Source: Methanobacteriota archaeon (GTDB lineage Archaea > Thermoplasmatota > Poseidoniia > Poseidoniales > Poseidoniaceae). From it: a stretch of 20,354 nucleotides of DNA. This document shows, piece by piece, positions 1-8,019 of this stretch. Positions within the stretch are counted from its first letter, which is position 1; every line of letters begins with the position of its first letter. The notes under the pieces are model-generated. The model made no database searches, was not told the DNA's origin, and saw nothing but the letters and a program-made list of their open reading frames with translations. A program made the position numbers and the translations under genes. The stretch lies in the NCBI GenBank assembly GCA_002726395.1, contig PBTA01000020.1, forward strand, positions 1 to 20,354, given 5' to 3'.

Positions 1-443
1 ATGCAACAGAAACTCTAGATTCCGATGGTGACGGAGTTGGTGACAACTCCGATTGGGCAGTAAATGACGCGTCTGAAAGTGCAGATACCGATGGCGATAT
101 GGTCGGCGACAATGCCGATGTGTTCCCAAATGACGAAAATGAAACCATTGACAGTGATGGTGATGGAGTTGGCGACAACGCTGACCAGTTCCCTGATGAT
201 GACTCTGAAACTGTGGATGCCGATCTAGATGGTGTTGGTGACAATGCCGATGCATTCCCTAACGATGCAACAGAAACTCTAGATTCCGATGGTGACGGAG
301 TTGGTGACAACTCCGATTGGGCAGTAAATGACGCGTCTGAAAGTGCAGATACCGACGGCGATATGGTCGGCGACAACGCCGATGTATTCCCAAATGACGA
401 AAATGAAACCATTGACAGTGATGGTGATGGAGTTGGCGATAAT
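1..443 (+). repeat. Near-identical 264-bp segmental duplication within the repeat array
   Basis: Bases 1-175 match bases 265-439 with only three differences (92/356, 113/377, 122/386), all synonymous third-position changes. Similarity drops after 175/439. The offset of 264 bp is exactly four 66-bp units, consistent with unequal recombination or slippage that duplicated a four-unit block. The left edge of the first copy lies outside the window. Confidence 0.85.
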
Positions 444-1043
444 GGCGACGTATTCCCAAATGATGCTCTGGAGACAATTGATTCGGACCTGGACGGAGTT
501 GGCGACAACTCTGATGCATTCCCTAATGACTCATCAGAAACTATGGATTCAGATTTAGATGGAGTTGGCGATAATGCGGATTGGGCACCAAATAATTCCA
601 ATGAGACACAAGATTCAGATGGTGATATGGTCGGTGACAATGCCGATGCTTTCCCTAACGATGCAAATGAAACCCTTGACAGCGATGGTGATGGTGTTGG
701 GGATATTGCTCAAGCAGCTGCTGAAGCAGCAGCAGCCAAACAAAAAGAGGAAGATGAGCAACGTCGAAACATGATCATAATTGCAGTTGTTGCGGTAATC
801 ATCGCAGCTCTTGGCGTCACTATGTTCCTGCGCAAACGTGGTGCTATTTCACAGCCGGAGGTCAAAGAATATGGCTACACTAACCCGTCAGTACAGCCAA
901 CCAATGAACCAGTCTTGGAAGCAACACCAAGCCAACTACAAATCCTCAACCAGTGGACAGATGAGTCTGGCTACACTTGGCGTAAAATGAGTGATGGCAG
1001 CCACCACTATTGGGATGGTAATGATTGGGTCAAACACAGTTGA
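1..1043 (+). CDS. Partial surface protein: calcium-binding (thrombospondin type 3-like) repeats, membrane anchor, Trp-rich tail
   Basis: The reading frame is open from base 3 to the stop at 1041-1043, so the gene begins left of the window; the ATG at 99 is internal to a repeat and is not the start. The visible 346 residues start with eleven 22-residue units of the form xxETxDSDGDGVGDNADxFPND (3-728). Spaced Asp/Asn in DxDxDGxxD is the calcium-coordinating pattern of thrombospondin type 3 repeats, so a calcium-stiffened extracellular stalk is likely. An Ala/Gln/Lys/Glu-rich stretch (about 705-770) follows, then a hydrophobic helix at 771-830, then RKRG as a positive-inside anchor. The last ~70 residues would be cytoplasmic and end in an aromatic module, with YTWRKMSDG and HHYWDGNDW. 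The N-terminal region, which would identify any enzymatic or adhesive head, is not in the window. Function beyond a surface stalk is unknown. Confidence 0.85.
   Translation, partial: ATETLDSDGDGVGDNSDWAVNDASESADTDGDMVGDNADVFPNDENETIDSDGDGVGDNADQFPDDDSETVDADLDGVGDNADAFPNDATETLDSDGDGVGDNSDWAVNDASESADTDGDMVGDNADVFPNDENETIDSDGDGVGDNGDVFPNDALETIDSDLDGVGDNSDAFPNDSSETMDSDLDGVGDNADWAPNNSNETQDSDGDMVGDNADAFPNDANETLDSDGDGVGDIAQAAAEAAAAKQKEEDEQRRNMIIIAVVAVIIAALGVTMFLRKRGAISQPEVKEYGYTNPSVQPTNEPVLEATPSQLQILNQWTDESGYTWRKMSDGSHHYWDGNDWVKHS
3..728 (+). repeat. Eleven 66-bp tandem repeats encoding 22-residue calcium-binding units
   Basis: Units begin at 3, 69, 135, 201, 267, 333, 399, 465, 531, 597 and 663. 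Each is exactly 66 bp and encodes xxET-DSDGDGVGDN-xDxFPND. Units 1, 5 and 9 carry DW in place of the final D-x-F step, and units 2, 6 and 10 carry GDMVGDN, so there is a four-unit (264-bp) super-period on top of the 66-bp period. The last unit (663-728) degenerates into an Ala-rich linker after GVGD. The array continues to the left of the window. Confidence 0.9.
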
Positions 1044-1052
1044 AGACGGATT

Positions 1053-2486
1053 CTAAGGGCTGACTCTCTTTCTGTCCCTTGGGAACAAAACAGTTTCTCT
1101 GACGTTTTTAGCACCGGTTAGTTTCATCAAAATACGTTCTACACCAAGTCCCCATCCAGCGTGTGGAGGGACTCCATGCCTAAATCCTGCAACATAAAAC
1201 TCAAATTCTTCGGGATCTAAATCCATATCTTTCAAATTCTCAATCAATACATCCATTCTATGTTCACGTTGTCCACCCGAAGTCAGTTCGTCCCTGCCAA
1301 AGTTAAGATCAAACCCACGGCTTAGTTGTTTGCCAGTAGAGCCAATTTCGCCTTCTACGTGGTGTATGTAAAACGGTTTCAAATCCATTGGCCACCTAGG
1401 CAAGAAATAGAATTGAGGTAGGTCTTCTGCTAGCAAGTCGGAATTCTCAGCATCGATGTCGTCGCCCCATTCAATTTCTCCACCTTTCTGCTTAATGATG
1501 TCAATAGCATCACAGTATGAGACTCTTGGGAACGGTAATTCTGGTACAATTACTTCTACCGGCTCTTCACCTTGAGTCGCCCGGTACTGGTTAATTGTTG
1601 CAATGTGTTGTTGTGATTCCTCGTCTTTCGATACACAATCCCACATATGGTAAATCATTCTCTCTAAGACACCCATTACATCCTCATCGGTAGACCAAGA
1701 ACATTCAATATCAAAGGAAATAAATTCGTTTAGGTGTCGGTATGTGTCGTGTTTTTCAGCCCTAAATGCAGGCCCGATTTCAAACACTCTTTCAAGTCCT
1801 CCCGACATACATAATTGTTTGAATAATTGTGGGGATTGGTTTAGGAATGCTGGAATATCGAAATATTTCATTGGAAACAAATCAGTGCCCCCTTCAGTGG
1901 CAGTAGCTACTATTTTTGGGGTATGGGTTTCAAAGAATCCTTCATTGATCAAAGCCTCTCTGCCATACTGCAATACCTTGCCACGCAGTCTAAACATTGC
2001 TGCAACATGAGCTCGACGCAAATCGAGAAATCGGTTGTCTAATCTTGTATCAAGAGCAACATGAACAGTATCAGTGACACCAAGAGGTAACGGTGCTTCA
2101 GCTCTTGCTATGAGTGTGACAGATGAAGCCACGACTTCATATGCAGGAGGAGGAGTTGGCTCACCTTCTTTGGCTTTTGGTGGGCGCTTTTGTGAAACTA
2201 TTCCAGTGAATTGCAGAGTAGATTCTCGAGTCATTCTTTGAACCATATCCAATGCCTCATCCCCGACGTTATCTCCTTTTAAGAAAATTTGAGTTTTTCC
2301 GGTTCCATCTCTCAAGTCAACAAAGCAAATTGCTCCCTTGCCACGATTTGCTTCCATAAATCCAGCTACAGTTACTTCTTTATCGACTAATTCAGCCCCA
2401 TTAGATTGAATTTCTCCAAGGGTATGTGTTCGATAGTGTGTCGCGACATAGGTGCTCATGAATCTGTGCGAAATGCCGTAGGTCAT
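1053..2486 (-). CDS. aspS: Aspartyl-tRNA synthetase, archaeal type
   Basis: This enzyme charges tRNA-Asp (possibly also tRNA-Asn) with aspartate in the cytoplasm. The N-terminal OB-fold anticodon-binding domain (about residues 20-130, with EVTVAGF and CFVDLRDGTGKTQIF) precedes a class II catalytic core. Motif 1 lies near residues 184-192 (FFETHTPKI), motif 2 near 241-255 (FRAEKHDTYRHLNEF) and motif 3 near 444-452 (GWGLGVERI). LNEFISFDIE and IEWGDD fit AspRS rather than AsnRS. Length (477 aa) is somewhat above the usual ~430-440, partly from a Pro-rich insert (PPKAKEGEPTPPP) in the OB domain. Start choice is uncertain. A TATA-like element (2511-2520) suits leaderless initiation at ATG 2486. 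A second ATG at 2459 (468 aa, MSTYVATHYRTH) and a TTG at 2489 are alternatives, and no ribosome-binding site marks any of them. Whether the enzyme discriminates tRNA-Asp from tRNA-Asn cannot be settled here. Confidence 0.95.
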   Translation of the reverse strand: MTYGISHRFMSTYVATHYRTHTLGEIQSNGAELVDKEVTVAGFMEANRGKGAICFVDLRDGTGKTQIFLKGDNVGDEALDMVQRMTRESTLQFTGIVSQKRPPKAKEGEPTPPPAYEVVASSVTLIARAEAPLPLGVTDTVHVALDTRLDNRFLDLRRAHVAAMFRLRGKVLQYGREALINEGFFETHTPKIVATATEGGTDLFPMKYFDIPAFLNQSPQLFKQLCMSGGLERVFEIGPAFRAEKHDTYRHLNEFISFDIECSWSTDEDVMGVLERMIYHMWDCVSKDEESQQHIATINQYRATQGEEPVEVIVPELPFPRVSYCDAIDIIKQKGGEIEWGDDIDAENSDLLAEDLPQFYFLPRWPMDLKPFYIHHVEGEIGSTGKQLSRGFDLNFGRDELTSGGQREHRMDVLIENLKDMDLDPEEFEFYVAGFRHGVPPHAGWGLGVERILMKLTGAKNVRETVLFPRDRKRVSP

Positions 2487-2510
2487 CAAAGGTTCGCTAG
2501 TTTAACGAGT

Positions 2511-2520
2511 TTATTTAATA
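2511..2520 (-). promoter_or_regulatory. TATA box for aspS
   Basis: On the minus strand this reads TATTAAATAA, close to the archaeal TATA consensus. Its centre lies about 28 nt ahead of ATG 2486, so the message may be leaderless. The gap between aspS and metK (2487-2609) is otherwise A+T-rich with no hairpin or riboswitch-like structure that I can see. Confidence 0.55.
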
Positions 2521-2579
2521 GAGATTAATGCTAATTTTATGACTGTTAAGAATATTTGATTACCCGTTTTAACGATTCA

Positions 2580-2587
2580 TTCATAAG
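2580..2587 (+). promoter_or_regulatory. Weak TATA-like element for metK
   Basis: TTCATAAG is centred 26.5 nt ahead of ATG 2610, the start that best fits the MetK family. A second candidate, GAATATTT around 2550-2557, would place transcription start near 2580, just ahead of ATG 2589. No ribosome-binding site precedes either ATG. Confidence 0.3.
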
Positions 2588-2609
2588 TATGAGTTTGCCG
2601 CACCGAGTC

Positions 2610-3854
2610 ATGACTGATGTATTATTCTCTTCTGAATCGGTGACTAGCGGCCATCCCGATAAATTATGCGACGCAATTTCCGACGCTATTGTAGACGCTT
2701 GTTTAGCAATTGATAGCAACGCAAGAGTTGCAGTTGAAACATGTGTCAAAGGAAAACAAGACATGGGTCTAATAGTACTGGCAGGAGAGGTATCTCTTGT
2801 TGGCGAGGCTCCAGATTACGAGGCAGTTGCTCGCAGTGCAGCCGCTATGATTGGTTACACTTCTCATGCAATAGGCATGGATGCCACTAATCCAGAGGTT
2901 TGTGAAGTGCAAGTACATATTACCACTCAATCTCCAAACATCGCCCAAGGTGTCAATAAAGATGGACTTGACCAAGGGGCAGGCGACCAAGGAATGATGT
3001 TTGGTTATGCCTGTGAAGAAACCGAAGCATATGACGATTTGAAGGGCCGGTACTTTCCACTTGCCGCTGCATTATCTCAACGATTATCTAGGCGGCTATC
3101 AACAGTTAGAGAACAAGGGGTGCTGCCTTGGTCTAGGCCTGATGGTAAATCTCAAGTGACCGTTCAATACGATGCTAACGGCGAAATAAGCAAGGTACAT
3201 ACAGTAGTAATTGCTATTCAACATGATAACAATCTTAAATCACAATTTAATGATTCTGAAGAAGCAGAACTAGCTTACGTTAGAGAACAGATAAAGACTC
3301 ATGTTGTCGAACATTCAATACCTGCTGAATTGTTAGCGGACGGATATAAATTGGTTGTTAACGGTACTGGAAGATTTGCCGACCCAGGTGGCCCATACGC
3401 AGATGCAGGTTTAACGGGAAGAAAAATCATAGTCGATACATACGGTGGAATGGGAAGACATGGCGGTGGTGCCTTTTCCGGTAAAGATCCATCGAAAGTA
3501 GACCGGTCTGCTGCTTACGCATCAAGGTGGGCAGCAAAACACGTAGTTGCAGCAGGATTAGCATCTCGGTGTGAAATCCAACTGGCTTATGTCATTGGAG
3601 TTGCAGAACCTGTTAGTGTGAGAGTCGAAACTTTCGGAACTTCACAACTCTCTGAGCAAGAGGTTGCCATGCGAGTTAGAAGCGTCTTTGACTTTAGACC
3701 AGGAGCGATTGCTAGAGACCTTAATTTACAGCAACCGATTTACTCAATTACCGCTGCAGGAGGACACTTTGGCAGAACTCCAAGTGGAGCAGGAGATTTC
3801 CCCTGGGAAGTTATCGACCAAGACCGTATTGAGTTGCTTCAAACCAGCCAGTGA
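2610..3854 (+). CDS. metK: S-adenosylmethionine synthetase, bacterial/eukaryotic (MetK) type
   Basis: The enzyme makes S-adenosylmethionine from methionine and ATP and so supplies methyl groups, for example to the TrmI-like methyltransferase at 8020-8805. From ATG 2610 (414 aa) the N-terminus is MTDVLFSSESVTSGHPDK, with the family GHPDK at residues 14-18. The DQG motif lies at 126-128 in GAGDQGMMFGYACEET, and the phosphate-binding stretch at about 285-300 is GGGAFSGKDPSKVDRS. These are signatures of bacterial and eukaryotic MetK. Most characterised archaea instead use the divergent archaeal MAT family, so this gene is probably an old acquisition from bacteria (inference). Length is slightly above the ~385-400 usual in bacteria. 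ATG 2589 would add seven residues (MSLPHRV), and TTG 2556 would add more without family similarity. Confidence 0.95.
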   Translation: MTDVLFSSESVTSGHPDKLCDAISDAIVDACLAIDSNARVAVETCVKGKQDMGLIVLAGEVSLVGEAPDYEAVARSAAAMIGYTSHAIGMDATNPEVCEVQVHITTQSPNIAQGVNKDGLDQGAGDQGMMFGYACEETEAYDDLKGRYFPLAAALSQRLSRRLSTVREQGVLPWSRPDGKSQVTVQYDANGEISKVHTVVIAIQHDNNLKSQFNDSEEAELAYVREQIKTHVVEHSIPAELLADGYKLVVNGTGRFADPGGPYADAGLTGRKIIVDTYGGMGRHGGGAFSGKDPSKVDRSAAYASRWAAKHVVAAGLASRCEIQLAYVIGVAEPVSVRVETFGTSQLSEQEVAMRVRSVFDFRPGAIARDLNLQQPIYSITAAGGHFGRTPSGAGDFPWEVIDQDRIELLQTSQ

Positions 3855-3921
3855 TGGCCAAAATCTTACCCAAACCTCCGATTCACTCAAGAGGGATGTG
3901 ATGTTGGCTTGACTTGGTCTT

Positions 3922-6900
3922 ATGGCGCGTAATGCAAACAGAGCAATATTCTTTGTATTTTTGATGGTTTTTGCCACAATTACTCCACTTATTGGAAGTG
4001 TCAGTGCCCACTCTGACATCATTCTAACGCTAGATAAACCTCATGTTGTCCTAGAGGGTGGCAACTCGGAAAACATAACAATGACAATTGAAAACAACGG
4101 CTCTTCCATAGAATCTTACAACATTAGTTTAGATTTGACAGGATTGAGCAGTGTATGGAATATAACATCAGTTAACCAGTCCGTAAATGGAGTTCTTCCT
4201 ACTTTTGATGCTGATACGAGTTTCATTGTACGGCTAGATATAGGTGCAGAACCAAGCGATAGCGGTTCATTTATCATCAACGTATCAAAGCAGAATAGTG
4301 ATATTTATTCATTAATTCCCGTATATGTGACAGTATCCCCATCATATGCATCTTCAATTTCCTTTAACAGCACAAATGGTCCGTTACAACAAATGAATGC
4401 TGGTACTACTGCAAATTTCACCATTGACGTCTCAAATGACGGAAACGCTCCAGACACAATTCTGTTAGAGGTAGATTCTGAACCAGACCTTGCTGCATTC
4501 TGGGCCAATTTGAACAACAATACTGGAAACAATTCCAACAATAACAATAGCAACAACAACTCAAACAATAACTCTGGAGGTGACTCAAACAACACAAGCA
4601 ATAACACTAGCACGAACGTCACTGTGCCAGCAAATGTGTTGATGTATGGTAATAGTTACATTTACACCAATAATGTGGATTCAATGTTGGAGCAAATCTT
4701 CAATTCCGTTGGCCAACATAACTCCACAACAGCCAATACAGGGGCAGGACTGAAACTTCCTCAACATTGGAATAACATCAATACTAGTGGTAATAATTGG
4801 AATACCTCATTACGTGATTCTGGTCATGATTGGGATTATGTGGTGCTACAAGACCAAAGCCAAGTTCCAGGTTTTCAAAGAACCAATCAAGAATGGATTG
4901 ACAGTAAAGACTCAGCAATCTTGATCGCCGATGCAGTTGATGATGAAAATTCCGAAGTGATTCTAATGATGACATGGGGTCGAAGAAGTGGCGACCCATC
5001 TAATCCTGTCAGATACTCTAATTTTACTAACATGCAAGATGAATTAGCAAGCGGGTATACAGATTTCCATGATAATATGACTAATCCTAGTAGGGATGTT
5101 TGGATTGCTCCAGTAGGCTTGGCTTTCCAGAATATTTACTACAGTGTTCTAGATTCAGGCTCAACGCCTACGTTGCCCGGCAATACCTTCTACGATCTTT
5201 ACACTTCAGATGACAGCCATCCCTCGCTCACGGGTTCTTATCTCGCGGCTTGTGTGTTGTATGCGACAATTACTGGTGAGCCTGCAATCGAGGTGAATGA
5301 TTCAATCGGTATTGCTGCTAATATCAAATTAGAACTACAGCAAGCAGCAGACGATACAGTGTTCAACCAAACCAGTAACATTGAGTATCCTTGGGAAAAT
5401 GTTTCTCAAACTACTTCCATGAGCCAAAATAGAGTTGTACCACCGGGATGGAACTTGGTGTTTGGCGACTCACAGATGAGTAATGTTCCGGCATACAGCG
5501 ATGTACAAACAACCTTGCAAGTGTCTGTTCCAAGTAACGCTCAGCCAGGTTATTATGGATTCAACTTGTTTTCGGCATCAACTAACGGCAATAATTCAAA
5601 CAGCTATACCTTCGTGATTGAAGTCTTACCGGAAAACAATTTGAGTTTCTCCTTCCTAGACCAAGACGGTGACTTTATCCCTGGGCAATCGGTTACCACT
5701 TCCCTCCAAGTGACTAACACAGGTAATGCTGAATTAGATTTGAACTGGAACTTAACTTCACTGTCAGGTCCTTGCACCGTGAATCTAATCGATGCGTCCT
5801 CAACATCATTCATGCCAGGCGGCGTGATCGACATTGGTTTTATGATTGAGGTCGATTCAAGCGCCGATAAGTCTCATGATTGTGAACTGTTGCTTAGAGG
5901 TGAAGGTTTGCACGGTGATTATGTCTATGATGCACAACCGTTCGAATTCACCATAGATGTTGATGAATTAATCGCCTTTGAGTTGGGTCATACTTATTCT
6001 CAAAGCCTCTCGTTAACTCCTCAAACTGCGGAATCATATCAACTGCGTTTGTACAATAACGGTAGCGAAACTGTAGAATTTCTCCTAGACTTTACGTCAC
6101 AATCTCCTTTGGCAACCAATCTATTATCTTCCACCAATATTAATGTCCAATCAGGCCAAGTTGGACTTTGGAACTTGTCTACAGATATTGGGCAAGGGTA
6201 TACTGGCTTAGTTAGCCAAGATTTTAGTGTAACATACCAGAATATCACCACTTATGAGACGGTTGTGTTTGACATACAAACCGTTCCAGGTCTTACTGTA
6301 AGTGGGCCTCTAGACGGAAGAATAACTACTAAACCAGGTTCTTCAGTAGACGTGGATCTTGAATTGTCCAATAGTGGTACAATGGACCTTAATCTAACTG
6401 CAACTGTCTCAGGGTTGCCAACAGGTGCAGAAGTGACGTTCTCAGCAATTGAAGTGGATTTGGATGCTGGCAACACAGAAATTATCACTATGACTGTTAG
6501 TATGACTTCTACTGCCCAATCAGGCTCTTATCCAATCAACATTACTTATTCTGCAGATCAAATAACCAAATCTTTGACTTTAGAATTACAGGTTGCTCAG
6601 AGTGTTGGTTTAACAGTTAATTCAATCAGCAACAATATTGCTGCTGGACCTATTTCGGAGGTCACATATACCTTTGAAGTGACCAACCTTGGTTCCGCTT
6701 CAGATACCTTCTTTGTTAGTTTGGGCTTTGATGACTCGAATAATGCTTCTACATGGTTTGATACCACATTGTCTACTTCCTCAATCAATCTTGACTCATC
6801 ATCTACCCAAGCTGTTACCATCCAAATAAGAGAACGACTGGCAGGGGCTCCGGTTAATGGCTGCGATGTTGACATTGTTGTTATCTCTTCCAACGATGAT

Positions 6901-8019
6901 ACAATTTCTTCATCGATAAGTTTCAAAATAATTCCAATACAAGCAAGTGCTCAACTGACGATACTTGCCGACGACAATAGTGCCTTACCAGGCCAAAGCA
7001 TCAGTGGTGATGTAGTCGTAACTAATACTGGAACAGGGGAGGATCAATTTTTGCTGACTACCATCGGCCAAGATTGTGGTTTGTCAGAGATTTTTACACT
7101 CCCTGCCGGGTCATCATCCCAGGCGTTTGAATGGAGTTGTCTAATAGATGACACCGCAACTGCCGGATTGTCTTCGTTTAATTTTAGAGTTACCAGTAAC
7201 GCACGCAGTAACTATGTTCTGGAACAGGTCGAGATATTCACTGTAGAACCAAACTGGGGCGGTGATGGAATTATCGAAATTAGTTTCGGCGAGAGTATGC
7301 TCTCTATGGCGTCCTCTGGTGGGTCTTCTACCACTGTTACGGTGAAAAATTTAGCCAATGCGCCATTATCTGGAAGTCTATTCATTCTTGGTTCAGATGA
7401 ATCACTATTTGACATCACGATTCGGCCGATGAACTCCGATACGGTTTCTAATGAGTTTTCGCTGGCAAATGGTCAAACTACCGTATTTGAGTTGTTGATT
7501 AATTCTCGAATCTCAGAATCAGAATCTGCAAATTTGAGAGTTTCAGCCAGTCTGTTGATTGCTGGAGTAACCTACACGGAGGAATCTACCGATTTACCAG
7601 TGACAGTGGAGGGCCCAGAGTTGCCTCCTAATGGCATAGAATTGCCATTTGGTGTTGAATTTGATGAAGAGCAGACCATCTCCATTATGGCCGGTGGATG
7701 GATCTTTTCACTCCTGTTGTTACTTCTGATGAACACGCTAAGGAAACGACGCAAGGCTGGTGCAATTAATGCTACTGTCGAAGACTCATCTCTGGGTGAT
7801 TCTCAAGAATCTAGTAAACCAAATAAGAAATCCAAAGACAAGGAAGTAGAAGCTCATAAATTAAACTCAAACGAATGTCGAATGACTCCAGATAACAAAG
7901 TCAATTGTCCCTTCTGTGAGGCAAAATTAGGAGTTCCCAGAGGTAGCGAGCCGCCGTTTAAGTTCACCTGTCCTCAATGCGACAAGAAGATTAGAGTGGT
8001 AGAAAATCAAAAATTCTAA
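3922..8019 (+). CDS. Giant secreted membrane-anchored protein: SGNH-hydrolase-like domain among Ig-like repeats, cytoplasmic zinc ribbon
   Basis: A 1365-residue surface protein. Residues 1-30 form a signal peptide (hydrophobic IFFVFLMVFATITPLIG, likely cut after SVSA). Ig-like CARDB/NEW3-type domains with many N-x-S/T sequons follow, recognisable by phrases such as ITMTIENNGSS, NFTIDVSNDGNAPDT, LQVTNTGNAELDL and LELSNSGTMDLNL. An Asn/Ser-rich linker (about 198-232) leads into a domain of about residues 238-470 that looks like an SGNH/GDSL hydrolase: GNS with S245 as candidate nucleophile, DYVVLQDQS in the middle block, and DDSHPS with D430 and H433 as candidate catalytic pair. Ig-like domains resume to about residue 1240. 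A membrane helix (about 1253-1274) and RKRRK follow. The cytoplasmic tail ends in a zinc ribbon, C1329-x2-C1332 and C1350-x2-C1353. Substrate is unknown; an extracellular esterase acting on polysaccharide or lipid is one guess. It ends immediately before the convergent trmI gene. Confidence 0.85.
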   Translation: MARNANRAIFFVFLMVFATITPLIGSVSAHSDIILTLDKPHVVLEGGNSENITMTIENNGSSIESYNISLDLTGLSSVWNITSVNQSVNGVLPTFDADTSFIVRLDIGAEPSDSGSFIINVSKQNSDIYSLIPVYVTVSPSYASSISFNSTNGPLQQMNAGTTANFTIDVSNDGNAPDTILLEVDSEPDLAAFWANLNNNTGNNSNNNNSNNNSNNNSGGDSNNTSNNTSTNVTVPANVLMYGNSYIYTNNVDSMLEQIFNSVGQHNSTTANTGAGLKLPQHWNNINTSGNNWNTSLRDSGHDWDYVVLQDQSQVPGFQRTNQEWIDSKDSAILIADAVDDENSEVILMMTWGRRSGDPSNPVRYSNFTNMQDELASGYTDFHDNMTNPSRDVWIAPVGLAFQNIYYSVLDSGSTPTLPGNTFYDLYTSDDSHPSLTGSYLAACVLYATITGEPAIEVNDSIGIAANIKLELQQAADDTVFNQTSNIEYPWENVSQTTSMSQNRVVPPGWNLVFGDSQMSNVPAYSDVQTTLQVSVPSNAQPGYYGFNLFSASTNGNNSNSYTFVIEVLPENNLSFSFLDQDGDFIPGQSVTTSLQVTNTGNAELDLNWNLTSLSGPCTVNLIDASSTSFMPGGVIDIGFMIEVDSSADKSHDCELLLRGEGLHGDYVYDAQPFEFTIDVDELIAFELGHTYSQSLSLTPQTAESYQLRLYNNGSETVEFLLDFTSQSPLATNLLSSTNINVQSGQVGLWNLSTDIGQGYTGLVSQDFSVTYQNITTYETVVFDIQTVPGLTVSGPLDGRITTKPGSSVDVDLELSNSGTMDLNLTATVSGLPTGAEVTFSAIEVDLDAGNTEIITMTVSMTSTAQSGSYPINITYSADQITKSLTLELQVAQSVGLTVNSISNNIAAGPISEVTYTFEVTNLGSASDTFFVSLGFDDSNNASTWFDTTLSTSSINLDSSSTQAVTIQIRERLAGAPVNGCDVDIVVISSNDDTISSSISFKIIPIQASAQLTILADDNSALPGQSISGDVVVTNTGTGEDQFLLTTIGQDCGLSEIFTLPAGSSSQAFEWSCLIDDTATAGLSSFNFRVTSNARSNYVLEQVEIFTVEPNWGGDGIIEISFGESMLSMASSGGSSTTVTVKNLANAPLSGSLFILGSDESLFDITIRPMNSDTVSNEFSLANGQTTVFELLINSRISESESANLRVSASLLIAGVTYTEESTDLPVTVEGPELPPNGIELPFGVEFDEEQTISIMAGGWIFSLLLLLLMNTLRKRRKAGAINATVEDSSLGDSQESSKPNKKSKDKEVEAHKLNSNECRMTPDNKVNCPFCEAKLGVPRGSEPPFKFTCPQCDKKIRVVENQKF
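4513..4617 (+). repeat. Low-complexity Asn/Ser/Thr-rich linker coding region
   Basis: AAC/AAT codons dominate this segment, encoding runs such as NNSNNNNSNNNSNNNS with several N-x-S/T sequons. It forms a flexible, probably heavily N-glycosylated hinge just before the SGNH-like domain of the giant surface protein. Codon runs like these are prone to slippage, so length may vary between strains. Confidence 0.75.

Noticed and set aside
259..519. Open frames on both strands across the calcium-repeat array
   Set aside because: They are His/Arg-rich or Met-rich shadows of the 66-bp repeats, which stay open in several frames because the unit length is a multiple of three.
3..728. Regular direct repeats resembling a CRISPR array
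   Set aside because: The 66-bp units are in-frame, have no unique spacers, and encode a continuous calcium-binding repeat protein.
2487..2609. Possible SAM riboswitch between aspS and metK
   Set aside because: The region is A+T-rich, with no paired stems or conserved riboswitch core, and metK appears nearly leaderless.
3664..4022. Open frames on both strands around the metK 3' end
   Set aside because: They overlap metK and the signal peptide of the next gene and show no protein family features.
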